In this document: in pieces, positions 10,973-19,400 of the stretch
Numbering within the stretch: position 1 is the first letter of the stretch
How the letters are laid out: each line of letters opens with the position of its first letter
Assembly: GCF_007860185.1 (NCBI RefSeq)
Contig: NZ_SJPY01000007.1
Span: forward strand, 62,001 to 126,000
DNA: 64,000 bases
Reading direction: 5' to 3'
Origin: Novipirellula aureliae
GTDB lineage: Bacteria; Planctomycetota; Planctomycetia; Pirellulales; Pirellulaceae
Notes under the pieces: model-generated
The model's database searches: none
What the model was told of the DNA's origin: nothing
The model's input: the letters and a program-made list of their open reading frames with translations, nothing else
Position numbers and translations under genes: made by a program

Positions 10973-11177
10973 GGGCAAATTCGCTTTTTTCAGATTTCAT
11001 GATTGGCTGACTGGTTTGGTTCCGATGTAGTTTGAAAAGCCGGCAAAGTTTAGCGGGCCGGAAGTCCAAAACGGGGACATTGTTCGTCTTTAGAGAGATT
11101 TTTCAACAGCGAGTACGATTGCTGAGGACGAGTAGGTTACAATGGAGCCATTAGATTTCCGGTTAAGGAGAAACGAT

Positions 11178-11399
11178 TTGAATACTACGATTGATGCGCC
11201 TCTTGAGTGGGTCGAGAGTATTACGATGCTTCGGCTGCCTGAGCAGGCTGACTTGCGACTTCAATGCCTAATGGATCGGAACAACGAAGGGACACTGACT
11301 GACCGAGAGCGTGAAGATCTCGCGGCACTCGCGGAATTGAGCGAACAGCTCTCGCTTGTACGCGCCGAAGCTCTGCACCTGCTTGGTCGTAAGCCATAG
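11178..11399 (+). CDS. Small acidic protein paired with HNH nuclease
   Basis: An open frame begins at ATG 11142, but AAGGAG at 11165-11170 sits 7 nt before the in-frame TTG at 11178, so I take TTG as the start (73 residues, N-terminus MNTTIDAPLEWVES). The product is acidic, Leu- and Glu-rich and predicted mostly helical (LPEQADLRLQCLMDR, TDREREDLAALAEL). It has no signal peptide or membrane segment. It ends 9 nt before the HNH gene, whose ribosome site overlaps its stop region, so the two are almost certainly co-translated. I do not recognise a named domain. From memory, similar small proteins precede single-domain HNH genes in cyanobacteria and planctomycetes; this needs a search. A partner or regulator of the nuclease is an inference. 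Confidence 0.75.
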   Translation: MNTTIDAPLEWVESITMLRLPEQADLRLQCLMDRNNEGTLTDREREDLAALAELSEQLSLVRAEALHLLGRKP

Positions 11400-11408
11400 G
11401 AAGATCTC

Positions 11409-11822
11409 TTGGTTTCAAACGACATTCAACAGCAAGTCATGCTGCGCGCCGGCAACCGTTGTGAGTACTGTCAGATGCATCAGAGTATGCAGGGTGCCAC
11501 TTTTCATGTTGAGCATATCGTGCCCCGCTCGGCTGGTGGCTCTGACGACATTGGAAACCTCGCATGGGCTTGTCCGAGTTGCAACCTTCACAAAGCGGGT
11601 TGTATTGCCGTTGAATTGGTGGGGATGATTGGCCAAATTACACTTTACAATCCACGTCGAGATCGCTGGTCCGACCATTTCCAATGGGAGGACTTCGTTC
11701 TTGTTGCTAGGTCGGACATTGGCCGGGCAACGCTCGGCAGGCTTAACCTGAACCATGAACGACGATTGAAAATCCGCCAAGCAGAGCAACTATTTGAGCT
11801 TTTTCCGCATGAGGTTTTATGA
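11409..11822 (+). CDS. HNH endonuclease
   Basis: The product has 137 residues and starts at TTG, with AGGAAGA about 5 nt upstream. The HNH fold is clear: zinc-type cysteine pairs C18/C21 and C55/C58, the core H33-V-E-H36, PRSAGG, N50 and NLAWACPSCNLHKA with H61. HNH proteins use one metal ion to nick or cut DNA. A single-domain nuclease of this size with no methylase or helicase beside it could be a homing-type, phage-like or mobile-element nuclease, or a toxin. It follows the 73-residue protein by 9 nt as a two-gene module. The C-terminal 70 residues (WSDHFQWEDF, IGRATLGRLNLNHERRL) match the extension common on stand-alone HNH proteins. Substrate and physiological role cannot be read from sequence. 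Confidence 0.9.
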   Translation: MVSNDIQQQVMLRAGNRCEYCQMHQSMQGATFHVEHIVPRSAGGSDDIGNLAWACPSCNLHKAGCIAVELVGMIGQITLYNPRRDRWSDHFQWEDFVLVARSDIGRATLGRLNLNHERRLKIRQAEQLFELFPHEVL

Positions 11823-11929
11823 AGTGGACCTTCACGTAATCTACGGAGTTGGAATCGCTTTGTAGGAGTGCAGTCCTGGACACCGGTTTTCGTGGCAGCA
11901 AACAACGTGACCTTTGATGATCGCTTCAC

Positions 11930-11966
11930 GGGTGTCAGCCTTGATCTTCGGTTTTCGTGGCAGCAG
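11930..11966. repeat. Dispersed repeat shared with position 53970
   Basis: The segment GATCGCTTCACGGGTGTCA followed by TTGATCTTCGGTTTTC recurs with few changes at about 53968-54026 (CAACGCTTCGCGGGGGTCA, then TTGATCTTCGGTTTTC). Both copies are intergenic and both lie within about 100 bp of a phased palindrome. The shared 16-mer TTGATCTTCGGTTTTC is exact. Confidence 0.6.
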
Positions 11967-11993
11967 AGGATTGGGATCGTATGGTTTTTGAAA

Positions 11994-12052
11994 CGCAGAG
12001 TCGCAGAGGACGCAGAGAGAAAGCCGTTCAGAAAAAACTCTGTGTCTCTGCG
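11994..12052. repeat. Phased CGCAGAG palindromic element
   Basis: CGCAGAG occurs three times at 11994, 12002 and 12011, and its complement CTCTGCG lies at 12046-12052 after a related ACTCTGTG at 12037. The arms are therefore inverted, and each is built of direct repeats about 8-10 bp apart. The layout resembles the palindromes at 14229-14310 and 54079-54161, but the unit sequence differs. Confidence 0.65.
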
Positions 12053-12566
12053 ATAAAACCTCTATTCGGGCATGCTTCGCTGCGTTGTCTTCGTTTGAAT
12101 GGAATTTGAAAAGCTTCGGGAACACTAATCGATCGCTAATTGACACCAATCAAAACCGGTTGAGGCAGAACCGATCCAGGACCAAGTGTAGACAGGAAGA
12201 TTGGACGAAAGAAAAATCTGCACGCGGTTTGCCTCACACCATTATCTTCCTGTCGTTCAATTTTCCTGTCGAAAGCTTGCGCGTCGCTGCAAGCCCCGGT
12301 GGACGGCTATTCCCCCAGCCAAACATTATTTTATATGCTTCATTTTTGGGGGTCGCTTTGCGGGGATCAAACTGGATCGGGCATGTTCGCTTGGCCTTCT
12401 CGAAAAAAGAGCGAGAGAAGCTGCAGTGGAGTCGTCGCCGCTTTGGTTGACAATTTGTCGCATGACCTGTTGTTGTGTGGATAGACGAGTGACGGCTGGC
12501 ACCTGCACTGGTTAAAATATTACGGATAAGACAATTCATCAAGTTTCTTTCGTCGCGAGCGAGCCA

Positions 12567-14084
12567 ATGTTCACAATCACGGTTTCCAAGTCTTGGTTTG
12601 GCCAAAGACGGCGAACATTGCGTGTCGAATCGCTGGAGCAGCGTTGCATGTTGGCGGCGGAGTATGGGTTCGAACAGCCAATGATCGATGTTTCATCGGC
12701 TGAACAATTGATGGTTGAACGCATCAATTGGGCGCGGGCCAATCCGAGCGGTGAAGCAAGTCGGTTGGGGATTGGGTTGAATGATGATCTCGACGCAGGA
12801 AAGATTTCGACGACTCCTAAACAGCCGCTTGCGCCGGACGCCTCGCTCTCGCGTGCTGCGGAACTGCATTCGCTCGACATGATCTTGCGTGACTATTTTG
12901 CCCATGACACACCAGAGGGTGTTTCGCCTTGGACTCGCGCTGCGAATCAAGGTTACACGCGGCCCACGGGTGAGAACATCGCATTCAACTGGACCACGGG
13001 CGGCGACTTTGGACTTGTTGTTCAAGAAGCGCACGACATTCTATTTCGTAGCGCCGGGCATCGCGTCAATTTGATGCTCGACCGAGCGGCGGAAGTGGGC
13101 ATTGGAATCGAACAAAACCCGAATGAGGATCCTGGTTTTCCTGGCTTTGCGTCTGTATTGTCAACCCAAATGTTTGGTTCGACTGGACCGACGCCTGCGA
13201 TCACGGGAGTGGTCTACAGTGATTCGGTCATCGATGACGACTTCTATTCGATCGGCGAAGGGCAGTCGCAAATTCGGATCGAAGCGACCGATGACGTCGG
13301 AAAGACTTACTGGACTTCGACCGGGGACGCGGGTGGCTACGCACTACGCATCCCCAAAGGAACCTACACCATCGTGGCAAGCGATGCAGCGGGCCAGCGA
13401 CAAACCGATCTAGGGCGTGTTGTTGTAGATTCCGAGAATATTAAATTGGATGTTCTAGACGATGACTGGGATAATAGCCGTCCCGATACGTTTGACGTTT
13501 TCGATTGTAACCACGACGGCAATGTGACAGCGGCCGACGCATTATTGATTATCAACAGGCTAGGCACAAAACAGGTGGCCTATGACGCATTACTTGATGT
13601 GAACCATGACAACAAAGTGACGGCTGGCGATGCGTTGATGGTGATCAACGAGTTGCAGCAGACGCCGCAAGTGACTCAGCCGCCGGTCGACGCCCCGTTG
13701 TCAGAAGCGATGGACGAGGCGGTCAGCGAGGCGGTGCGAAGGTTCTCAGACGGATTCACAGCGATGCCCGACGCAAGTGAAATTGTGATTGAGTCATCGA
13801 TACCCGTGATTTGGACGAACAGCAAGTTCAATTTGCGTGATGGCGGCGACCCCGTACCCACGGCTGGGTACCAAATCGTGCTTCGTTTCGGAACCGTACT
13901 TGGAGAGTATCGTGCTTCGACGACAGGAGGAATACTGAAGGCAGGGAACGTCTATGTGAATGATTACATGGCGGATGGCGACGAGCTTTGTTGTCCGTTT
14001 AAAACGTTCAGTGCTGCGTGTGAACAAGCAGTCCGGGATGCGGTCTTCGCAATCTTAGTTGGGCGGATTCATTCGACATCCTAG
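12567..14084 (+). CDS. Secreted CAP-domain protein with dockerin repeats
   Basis: The product has 505 residues. It starts with a basic LEPR-XLL-type leader (RTLRVESLEQRCMLAAE) rather than a normal signal peptide. Residues about 45-200 form a CAP (SCP/PR-1) domain: MVERINWARANP, the AAELHSLDM helix, DYFAHDTPEG with H113, GEN with E136, and GHRVNLM with H165. These are the conserved His/Glu cavity positions of the family. A carboxypeptidase-like Ig/CNA-B segment (ITGVVYSD ... GGYALRIPKGTYTI) lies at about 210-300. A pair of type I dockerin-like repeats (DCNHDGNVTAADALLIINRL, DVNHDNKVTAGDALMVINEL) lies at about 310-367. The last 130 residues are unassigned. Bacterial CAP proteins are extracellular and of varied, mostly unproven function. 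Confidence 0.9.
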   Translation: MFTITVSKSWFGQRRRTLRVESLEQRCMLAAEYGFEQPMIDVSSAEQLMVERINWARANPSGEASRLGIGLNDDLDAGKISTTPKQPLAPDASLSRAAELHSLDMILRDYFAHDTPEGVSPWTRAANQGYTRPTGENIAFNWTTGGDFGLVVQEAHDILFRSAGHRVNLMLDRAAEVGIGIEQNPNEDPGFPGFASVLSTQMFGSTGPTPAITGVVYSDSVIDDDFYSIGEGQSQIRIEATDDVGKTYWTSTGDAGGYALRIPKGTYTIVASDAAGQRQTDLGRVVVDSENIKLDVLDDDWDNSRPDTFDVFDCNHDGNVTAADALLIINRLGTKQVAYDALLDVNHDNKVTAGDALMVINELQQTPQVTQPPVDAPLSEAMDEAVSEAVRRFSDGFTAMPDASEIVIESSIPVIWTNSKFNLRDGGDPVPTAGYQIVLRFGTVLGEYRASTTGGILKAGNVYVNDYMADGDELCCPFKTFSAACEQAVRDAVFAILVGRIHSTS

Positions 14085-14775
14085 CCTGCTTTTCGGCGGT
14101 GAGTCGAAAGATGGCAGGACGATTTCGAGCAGGAAGCTCGATGGCGTGGGTTCAGATTTCTAAATATTTCTGCCCCTGATTTTCCTGTCAAACCTCACCT
14201 GTTACCGACAGGCGGACCAGACTGTGAATTAGCCACGGATCGACACCGATTTGCACGGATCGACAGTTATTCCTCGCCATCCGTTTTGATCCGTGAGTAT
14301 CCGTGGCTAAATCCCCCTACCGTTCGGCCTTGAGTAGAGTGAGAGTCAAGGGCCATGAACGGCCACGATTCAACCGAGTGACTTCAAACGTCCGTTGCAT
14401 CATGTTGCATCGGATTTTCCTAGTGTGGGGCGAAACGCCCGGGCGTAATTGATATCGCCCATTGATCCCGTGTTTCATCTTTGGCGATCAGCTTTTTCTT
14501 GCAGGGTCGCAATAGAAATGAGCTGAAGCGTCAACGGTTTCGATTGGTCTCACTAGCGGGCAAATGCTGCTACGCATTAATGGCTGTATTGCTGCGCGGA
14601 AATTTCGAAATATAGTGCTCGCGATATTCTTAACCTGGGCAACATTTGCCGATTATCCGGACTCGACCCACGTGTATTTTCAGCAGAATCGCTAAAATCC
14701 GTTCGGCATCGTGGTGGTTATTGACGATTGAAATAGCGTCGTTCTATCGATTTACTGAATGAGTTGAGTTTTAAG
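14085..14775. other. Intergenic region with palindromic repeat
   Basis: These 691 bases contain no supported gene. The one clear structure is the palindrome at 14229-14310. The final 130 bases before ATG 14776 should contain the promoter of the barrel gene, but I cannot name a box with confidence. Confidence 0.55.
14229..14310. repeat. Phased CACGGAT palindromic element
   Basis: The element is 82 bp. Its ends are perfect 12-bp inverted repeats, TTAGCCACGGAT (14229-14240) and ATCCGTGGCTAA (14299-14310). Inside, ACGGATC (14255-14261) pairs with GATCCGT (14288-14294). The left arm is made of units of exactly 10 bp (CACGGATCGA, CACCGATTTG, CACGGATCGA). Similar CCACGGAT repeats are, from memory, widespread between genes of planctomycetes and some cyanobacteria. 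Confidence 0.75.
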
Positions 14776-16449
14776 ATGGCAAGCAAACTAAATAGGTTCC
14801 TCGTGGTCGCCGCCCTGTTATCGGTGACATCGCCATTGGCTGCAGAGAATTATTCTGGGAATCGAAGCTGCGATGCGTTAGCCTGTGATGCGTATAATAC
14901 CGACGACTGTGCCGACTACAGTTGCGATGAGGCACCTTTTGTGTTCGGAAGACTGTTTGCCAGTGAAGCGGGAGAGTGCTGGAACGATTCCGATTCGGCG
15001 TTTCGTACTCCTGCGATGATCGGCGACTTTTTCAGTGGCTCCACGGTTGGGTTTCGCGCCAATGCAGTAGTGGACCGGTTGATGGTACTCTCGGATGATC
15101 TGGATGTGCCCGGCGTACTGCCGCCGGTTGGATCGCCATTGACAATAACGGAATCAGGCCCCATCGGTGCGTACAGTTCATCACTAACATCGGCGGAGCA
15201 GATTCAGGCACTACTGCGTAGTGGGACTCCGTTACCTGCTGCGACGTTGGCTGGAGTGATCAACGAAGACGCAACGCTGACGACCTCGCAAACGATCTCA
15301 CAGATCCAAGCTCAGTTAGCATCGACAGCACTTCCGTATGATGTGATCGCGCTGCAACCGCCCCCGGGTGCCTACTCGGCAGCAATTGATGGGTTGTTTC
15401 AGTCGAGGAACGGGGTTCCTGGATCAACCGAGTACAATGCCAATGCATCGGGAGCGTTGATTCAGGCGGGGGCCGATACGCTTGCGGGCGGCGAAGACCT
15501 TGATGCGTACTACTTTTATGACTACGTCGTCCGTTTTAACATGGCGTTGGCAGATGCCAGTAGCGGTGGGGTGGGGCGTCTAAAGATTGCGGAAGGTGGT
15601 TCGGTGCTGCCAACCGATCGGATTTTCTTTCGTTACAGCACGATCCACAATGCACTGATGGGCGGTCGCCGAACCAGCTTGAACCGGTTCGTCCCTGGCT
15701 TTGAACGAACGTTCTTTGACGGTATGACTTCGTTTGAATTACGTGCTCCGTTCGCCACCGATGCGTTGGCAACCTCAACGCTCGACGGTGACACTGTTAC
15801 CAACGGCAAGGACTCTCGCTTCGGCAATTTGACGATGTATGCCAAGGTTCTGTTGCATCGTACGGACCGTATTGCGTTCACGGGAGGGTTGGGGATCGTG
15901 CTGCCGACGGCTGGTGATACCCGCGTCAATTATGCAGATGGAACATCACTACTGCGAGTCGAAAACGAGTCAGTCCACTTGCAACCCTTCCTGGGAATGC
16001 TGTACACGCCCGACGACCGGTTTTTTGCACAAAGCTTCCTGCAATACGATGCCACCGCATCGGGCAATTCGGTCGCGATCAATTCCAGTGGTACGGGACT
16101 GCAAGACGCTGGCAAGTTGAGCGATGCCGATAACATCTTCTTCGATGCGAGTGTCGGCTATTGGCTGTACCGCAACGACCGTTCGTCTGGATTGACAGGG
16201 ATTGTTCCGACTTTGGAAGTTCACCAAACGAACTCCACGACCGACGGCAACGTGATCTCATCGGGACCATTCCAAGTTGGCGACTTTGGTGGTAGCACGA
16301 GCATCACCAGCATGGTGGCGGGTACGACTTTGGAGTTCGGTAAACGAACACAACTTACCGCTGGTTACGCCACGCAATTGGGCGGCGGCAGCGACCGACA
16401 ATACGACGGTGCGTTTCAGTTCTTCTTTAATCACTTGTTGGGACAGTAG
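14776..16449 (+). CDS. Putative outer-membrane beta-barrel protein
   Basis: The product has 557 residues. I prefer ATG 14776 over the in-frame TTG at 14764, because it opens a clean Sec signal peptide (MASKLNRFLVVAALLSVTSP, then LAA|E). After a Cys-rich linker and a variable region to about residue 250, the rest is a run of alternating, aromatic-rich strands (YFYDYVVRFNMAL, RIFFRYSTIHNALMGG, TMYAKVLLHRTDRIAFTGGL, FFAQSFLQYDAT, FDASVGYWLYRN, TQLTAGYATQLGGG). This pattern fits an outer-membrane barrel. The segment RFVPGFERTFFDGMTSFELR resembles, from memory, a family of uncharacterised planctomycete membrane proteins. Whether it acts as a pore or a transporter is not determinable. The gene is monocistronic and convergent with the next gene (27 bp between stops). 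Confidence 0.75.
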   Translation: MASKLNRFLVVAALLSVTSPLAAENYSGNRSCDALACDAYNTDDCADYSCDEAPFVFGRLFASEAGECWNDSDSAFRTPAMIGDFFSGSTVGFRANAVVDRLMVLSDDLDVPGVLPPVGSPLTITESGPIGAYSSSLTSAEQIQALLRSGTPLPAATLAGVINEDATLTTSQTISQIQAQLASTALPYDVIALQPPPGAYSAAIDGLFQSRNGVPGSTEYNANASGALIQAGADTLAGGEDLDAYYFYDYVVRFNMALADASSGGVGRLKIAEGGSVLPTDRIFFRYSTIHNALMGGRRTSLNRFVPGFERTFFDGMTSFELRAPFATDALATSTLDGDTVTNGKDSRFGNLTMYAKVLLHRTDRIAFTGGLGIVLPTAGDTRVNYADGTSLLRVENESVHLQPFLGMLYTPDDRFFAQSFLQYDATASGNSVAINSSGTGLQDAGKLSDADNIFFDASVGYWLYRNDRSSGLTGIVPTLEVHQTNSTTDGNVISSGPFQVGDFGGSTSITSMVAGTTLEFGKRTQLTAGYATQLGGGSDRQYDGAFQFFFNHLLGQ

Positions 16450-16476
16450 CGGAAGTGGGATTGCGGCGAGGCCGTC

Positions 16477-19400
16477 TTACGGAAATAAGGCAAACAGTTG
16501 GTCGACTAAGTCAACGTCAAGAGGATCACTCTCCTCACTGTTTCCCTCCTCGCTTTCAGACTCAATCTGCGGTAACAAAACCGCTTTTGGGGTCTGCATC
16601 GCCGGTGCGTGAACCGCCTGCTTTGATTCGAATTCCGGAATCCAAGTCTGATCACGAACGAGACGCTCAACTTCCGCATTTTGCGTTAACAGTAAATCAG
16701 ATGCAACGAGTTCTCCCGATTCACCGCTTTGGTTTCCAGGTAGCATTTCTGCTAGAGCGTTAATGACTTGCAATGCATCGGAAGGGCTCACCTTTCCGTC
16801 ACCATTGACATCTAAGTAGCGAGCCAATGCACCGGGGGCACTGGGACTGGCCGCCGATCCGTCGCTGGTGAGCAGTCCATCGCTAGCCGAATAAAGTCGC
16901 TCAGTCAATTCGTTGATCACCGCTAATGCATCCGATGCGGTGATGCCACCTTGATTGTTCACATCGAGTGCCTCGACGACGTTCCGCCATGCTCGTGACG
17001 TATCGAGTTGGATTGTCGCGCCCGACGAATGGACGGCTTGCCGCATCGACCGCTCGCCCACCATCACGTTAGCACCCATCGACCAACCGGTATCGGTGAA
17101 TTCGAACTCGTCGTCTGCACCGTTGCCGATGAACTGGATCATTTTCGCTTCGGGCAACAAGCGATTGATGACATCCGAGTTGACGACAAGCCGATCGGAG
17201 CCGGTGGTGCCTTGAATGATGACATGATGCAACGAATTGCCGTCGGTACGGAAAAGGATGGTTTCCCCCATTGCAGCAGCGACTTGGTTGTCAATCATTT
17301 CCAGTCGCAATTCGCCCGCCGATGGCATGATGATGACCGCATCGCGACTGACACTATTTTCGAGGATGTACTCGCCCGCCCCTGATTCGGCTCGTACGAT
17401 GACCGTGTATTCGCCGCCGATAGGTGCGGTGAAAGAAACGGTCGATTGCTTGCCGTCGAAGGCAACGCGGTCCACTTCGAGAGCCGTTCCGTCTGGCTTC
17501 AATACTTCGATGGCTGGAACCAACGTGTTCGGCATTGAAGCCAGTGGCGAGTTGAACGGTGTCTCGACCGTCAGGGTAACTGGGTCGCTAGCCTCCAATG
17601 ACAATTGATAGCGATCCGACGTATCGCTTCCGCTGACAACGATATCGTCCATGTAAAAACCTTCACCACTCTCAGGTGTGTCTGAGTAGCGTTCGTAAGT
17701 GACGCCTAACTGAACGATGGAGCCAGCGTAAGAAGTCAGGTCAATCTGTTTATCTTTGAATAATCCGTCGGTGTTGGACACCCATCCCAAATATTGATAA
17801 GTCAGACCACCATCGGTTGAAATATTGAGATCAACATTGCTACCTAATCCGAGGTCATGCCAATAACGGAAAGATAACGACGCGGAGTCAAAACTCCGCA
17901 GATCGATTGGCGACGATAAGACTCGGGCTTCGCGGTCGTTGCCGCCCCCTTCGTCGGTTTCCTCCATGCCGAAGAACAAACTATGCGGGCTGGAGTGTCC
18001 CGCATCGCTGCCGCGCCGGCTCGAGACGTGCCACAGTCCCGGCGACTCAGAGTCAATGGTAAAGCCATCAAGCGATGGCTCATCGCCGTCAGAGAAATCG
18101 GCCGCAAAAGCTATCCCGCTCAAGAAGCCTTGATGAGGAGAGTCAGAGCTGAGTTGGTTCACAAAACCGTCAGCGGCGTCATTTGGCTCAAGCTCAAGGG
18201 AGGATGAATCGAAGACGGCTAAGCTGTAGTTGCCAGGCGTGTCGGAGGTCACGCGGATGGTGTAAGTGCCATGCTGAGTCAACGCGAAATCATAGATTCC
18301 AAGGTCCGCATTCTCGACCGGACGATTGTCGAACTTATTCGTAGCGGTCGCAAGAACCGTTTGTCCATCCGTGTTTAGCAGTTCGATTTTCGTTCGGGAA
18401 GGATCGAGATAACCGAGTGCTGAAAATACAATATCCACGTGATCCGAATCGGTTGCACTCCAGTCGAATGTATAAGCATCCACATCAGACGTCGTTTGTG
18501 GTGGGTCAGCGCTAAACTCGATCACGTCGCCGTTTTGGACCGTTGCTTCGTCGTAACCGACCTGTGCGAAAATATCAGGTCGAGCCTGGACACCGATCGT
18601 TGCCGATTTTCCACCATCATTCCACTCGTTCTCAAAATCGACATCTGGGTAAACAAAGCGAGCGAGTATCGGTGCATCGGGTGCAAAAAGCTGTAACTGG
18701 AAGTTTCCCGACCCGCTGTCGTTGTAGTACGAGACCTCGTTCCACTGGACAATGAGAGTCTGGAAGCCATCGACCAAAGTTTCTTGAACGAAAACGCTTC
18801 CAGCTTCATCACCAGTAACACCCCAAAAAGGCAGCAAGGCGGATTCATAATCCTCGCTGACTGGAAGTGGGTAATTGAACCGATAAAATGTTTCGTCACC
18901 TTTTGAAATGCCACCCGTCTCATGGATGAATAAATCGCCAGCCGGAAACAGCGTATTGCCAACCGTGGAGGTAAAAGGGGTTTTGACGCTACTTGTAAAA
19001 TCCAATAGCGTTCCCGTATCCGAAATATCGACGAATCGCTGCGGTGCGTTTGTTTTGGTGTAGGCAATGCCACTTACGCCAGCGTTACTATGACCTAAGA
19101 CGGTCCACGGATGCGAAGCGCCGCTGCCGATTTCTCGATCGATCCTAAATGGAGCGGATTCGCTGCTATCGCCAACCATTAACGATTCGCTGGTTCCGCC
19201 AAGAGCGAGTTCGATGGCGTACAATGTCGGACCGGCCCCCGTCACTTCAATCGTGTAAGTGCCATCCGCAGGTAAGCGGCTCGACTGTATCATGACCGCA
19301 CCGTTATCTCCAACGGCTGCGTTAACAACAAACCCGTCTGGCCCGGTCAACCTAGCTGTGATCGTTTCATTGGCCGGTGGTGCGACACTCAATGCTAAGT

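Larger units (their letters stand above)
11823..12566. other. Repeat-bearing intergenic region
   Basis: No credible gene is seen in these 744 bases; the open frames overlap on both strands and lack ribosome sites. The region holds two copies of GGTTTTCGTGGCAGCA (11885-11900 and 11950-11965), a CGCAGAG palindrome (11994-12052) and a weak half-copy of the GCTAATC family near 12125-12155. A promoter for the CAP-domain gene would be expected in the last 100 bases but no strong box is visible. Confidence 0.6.
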
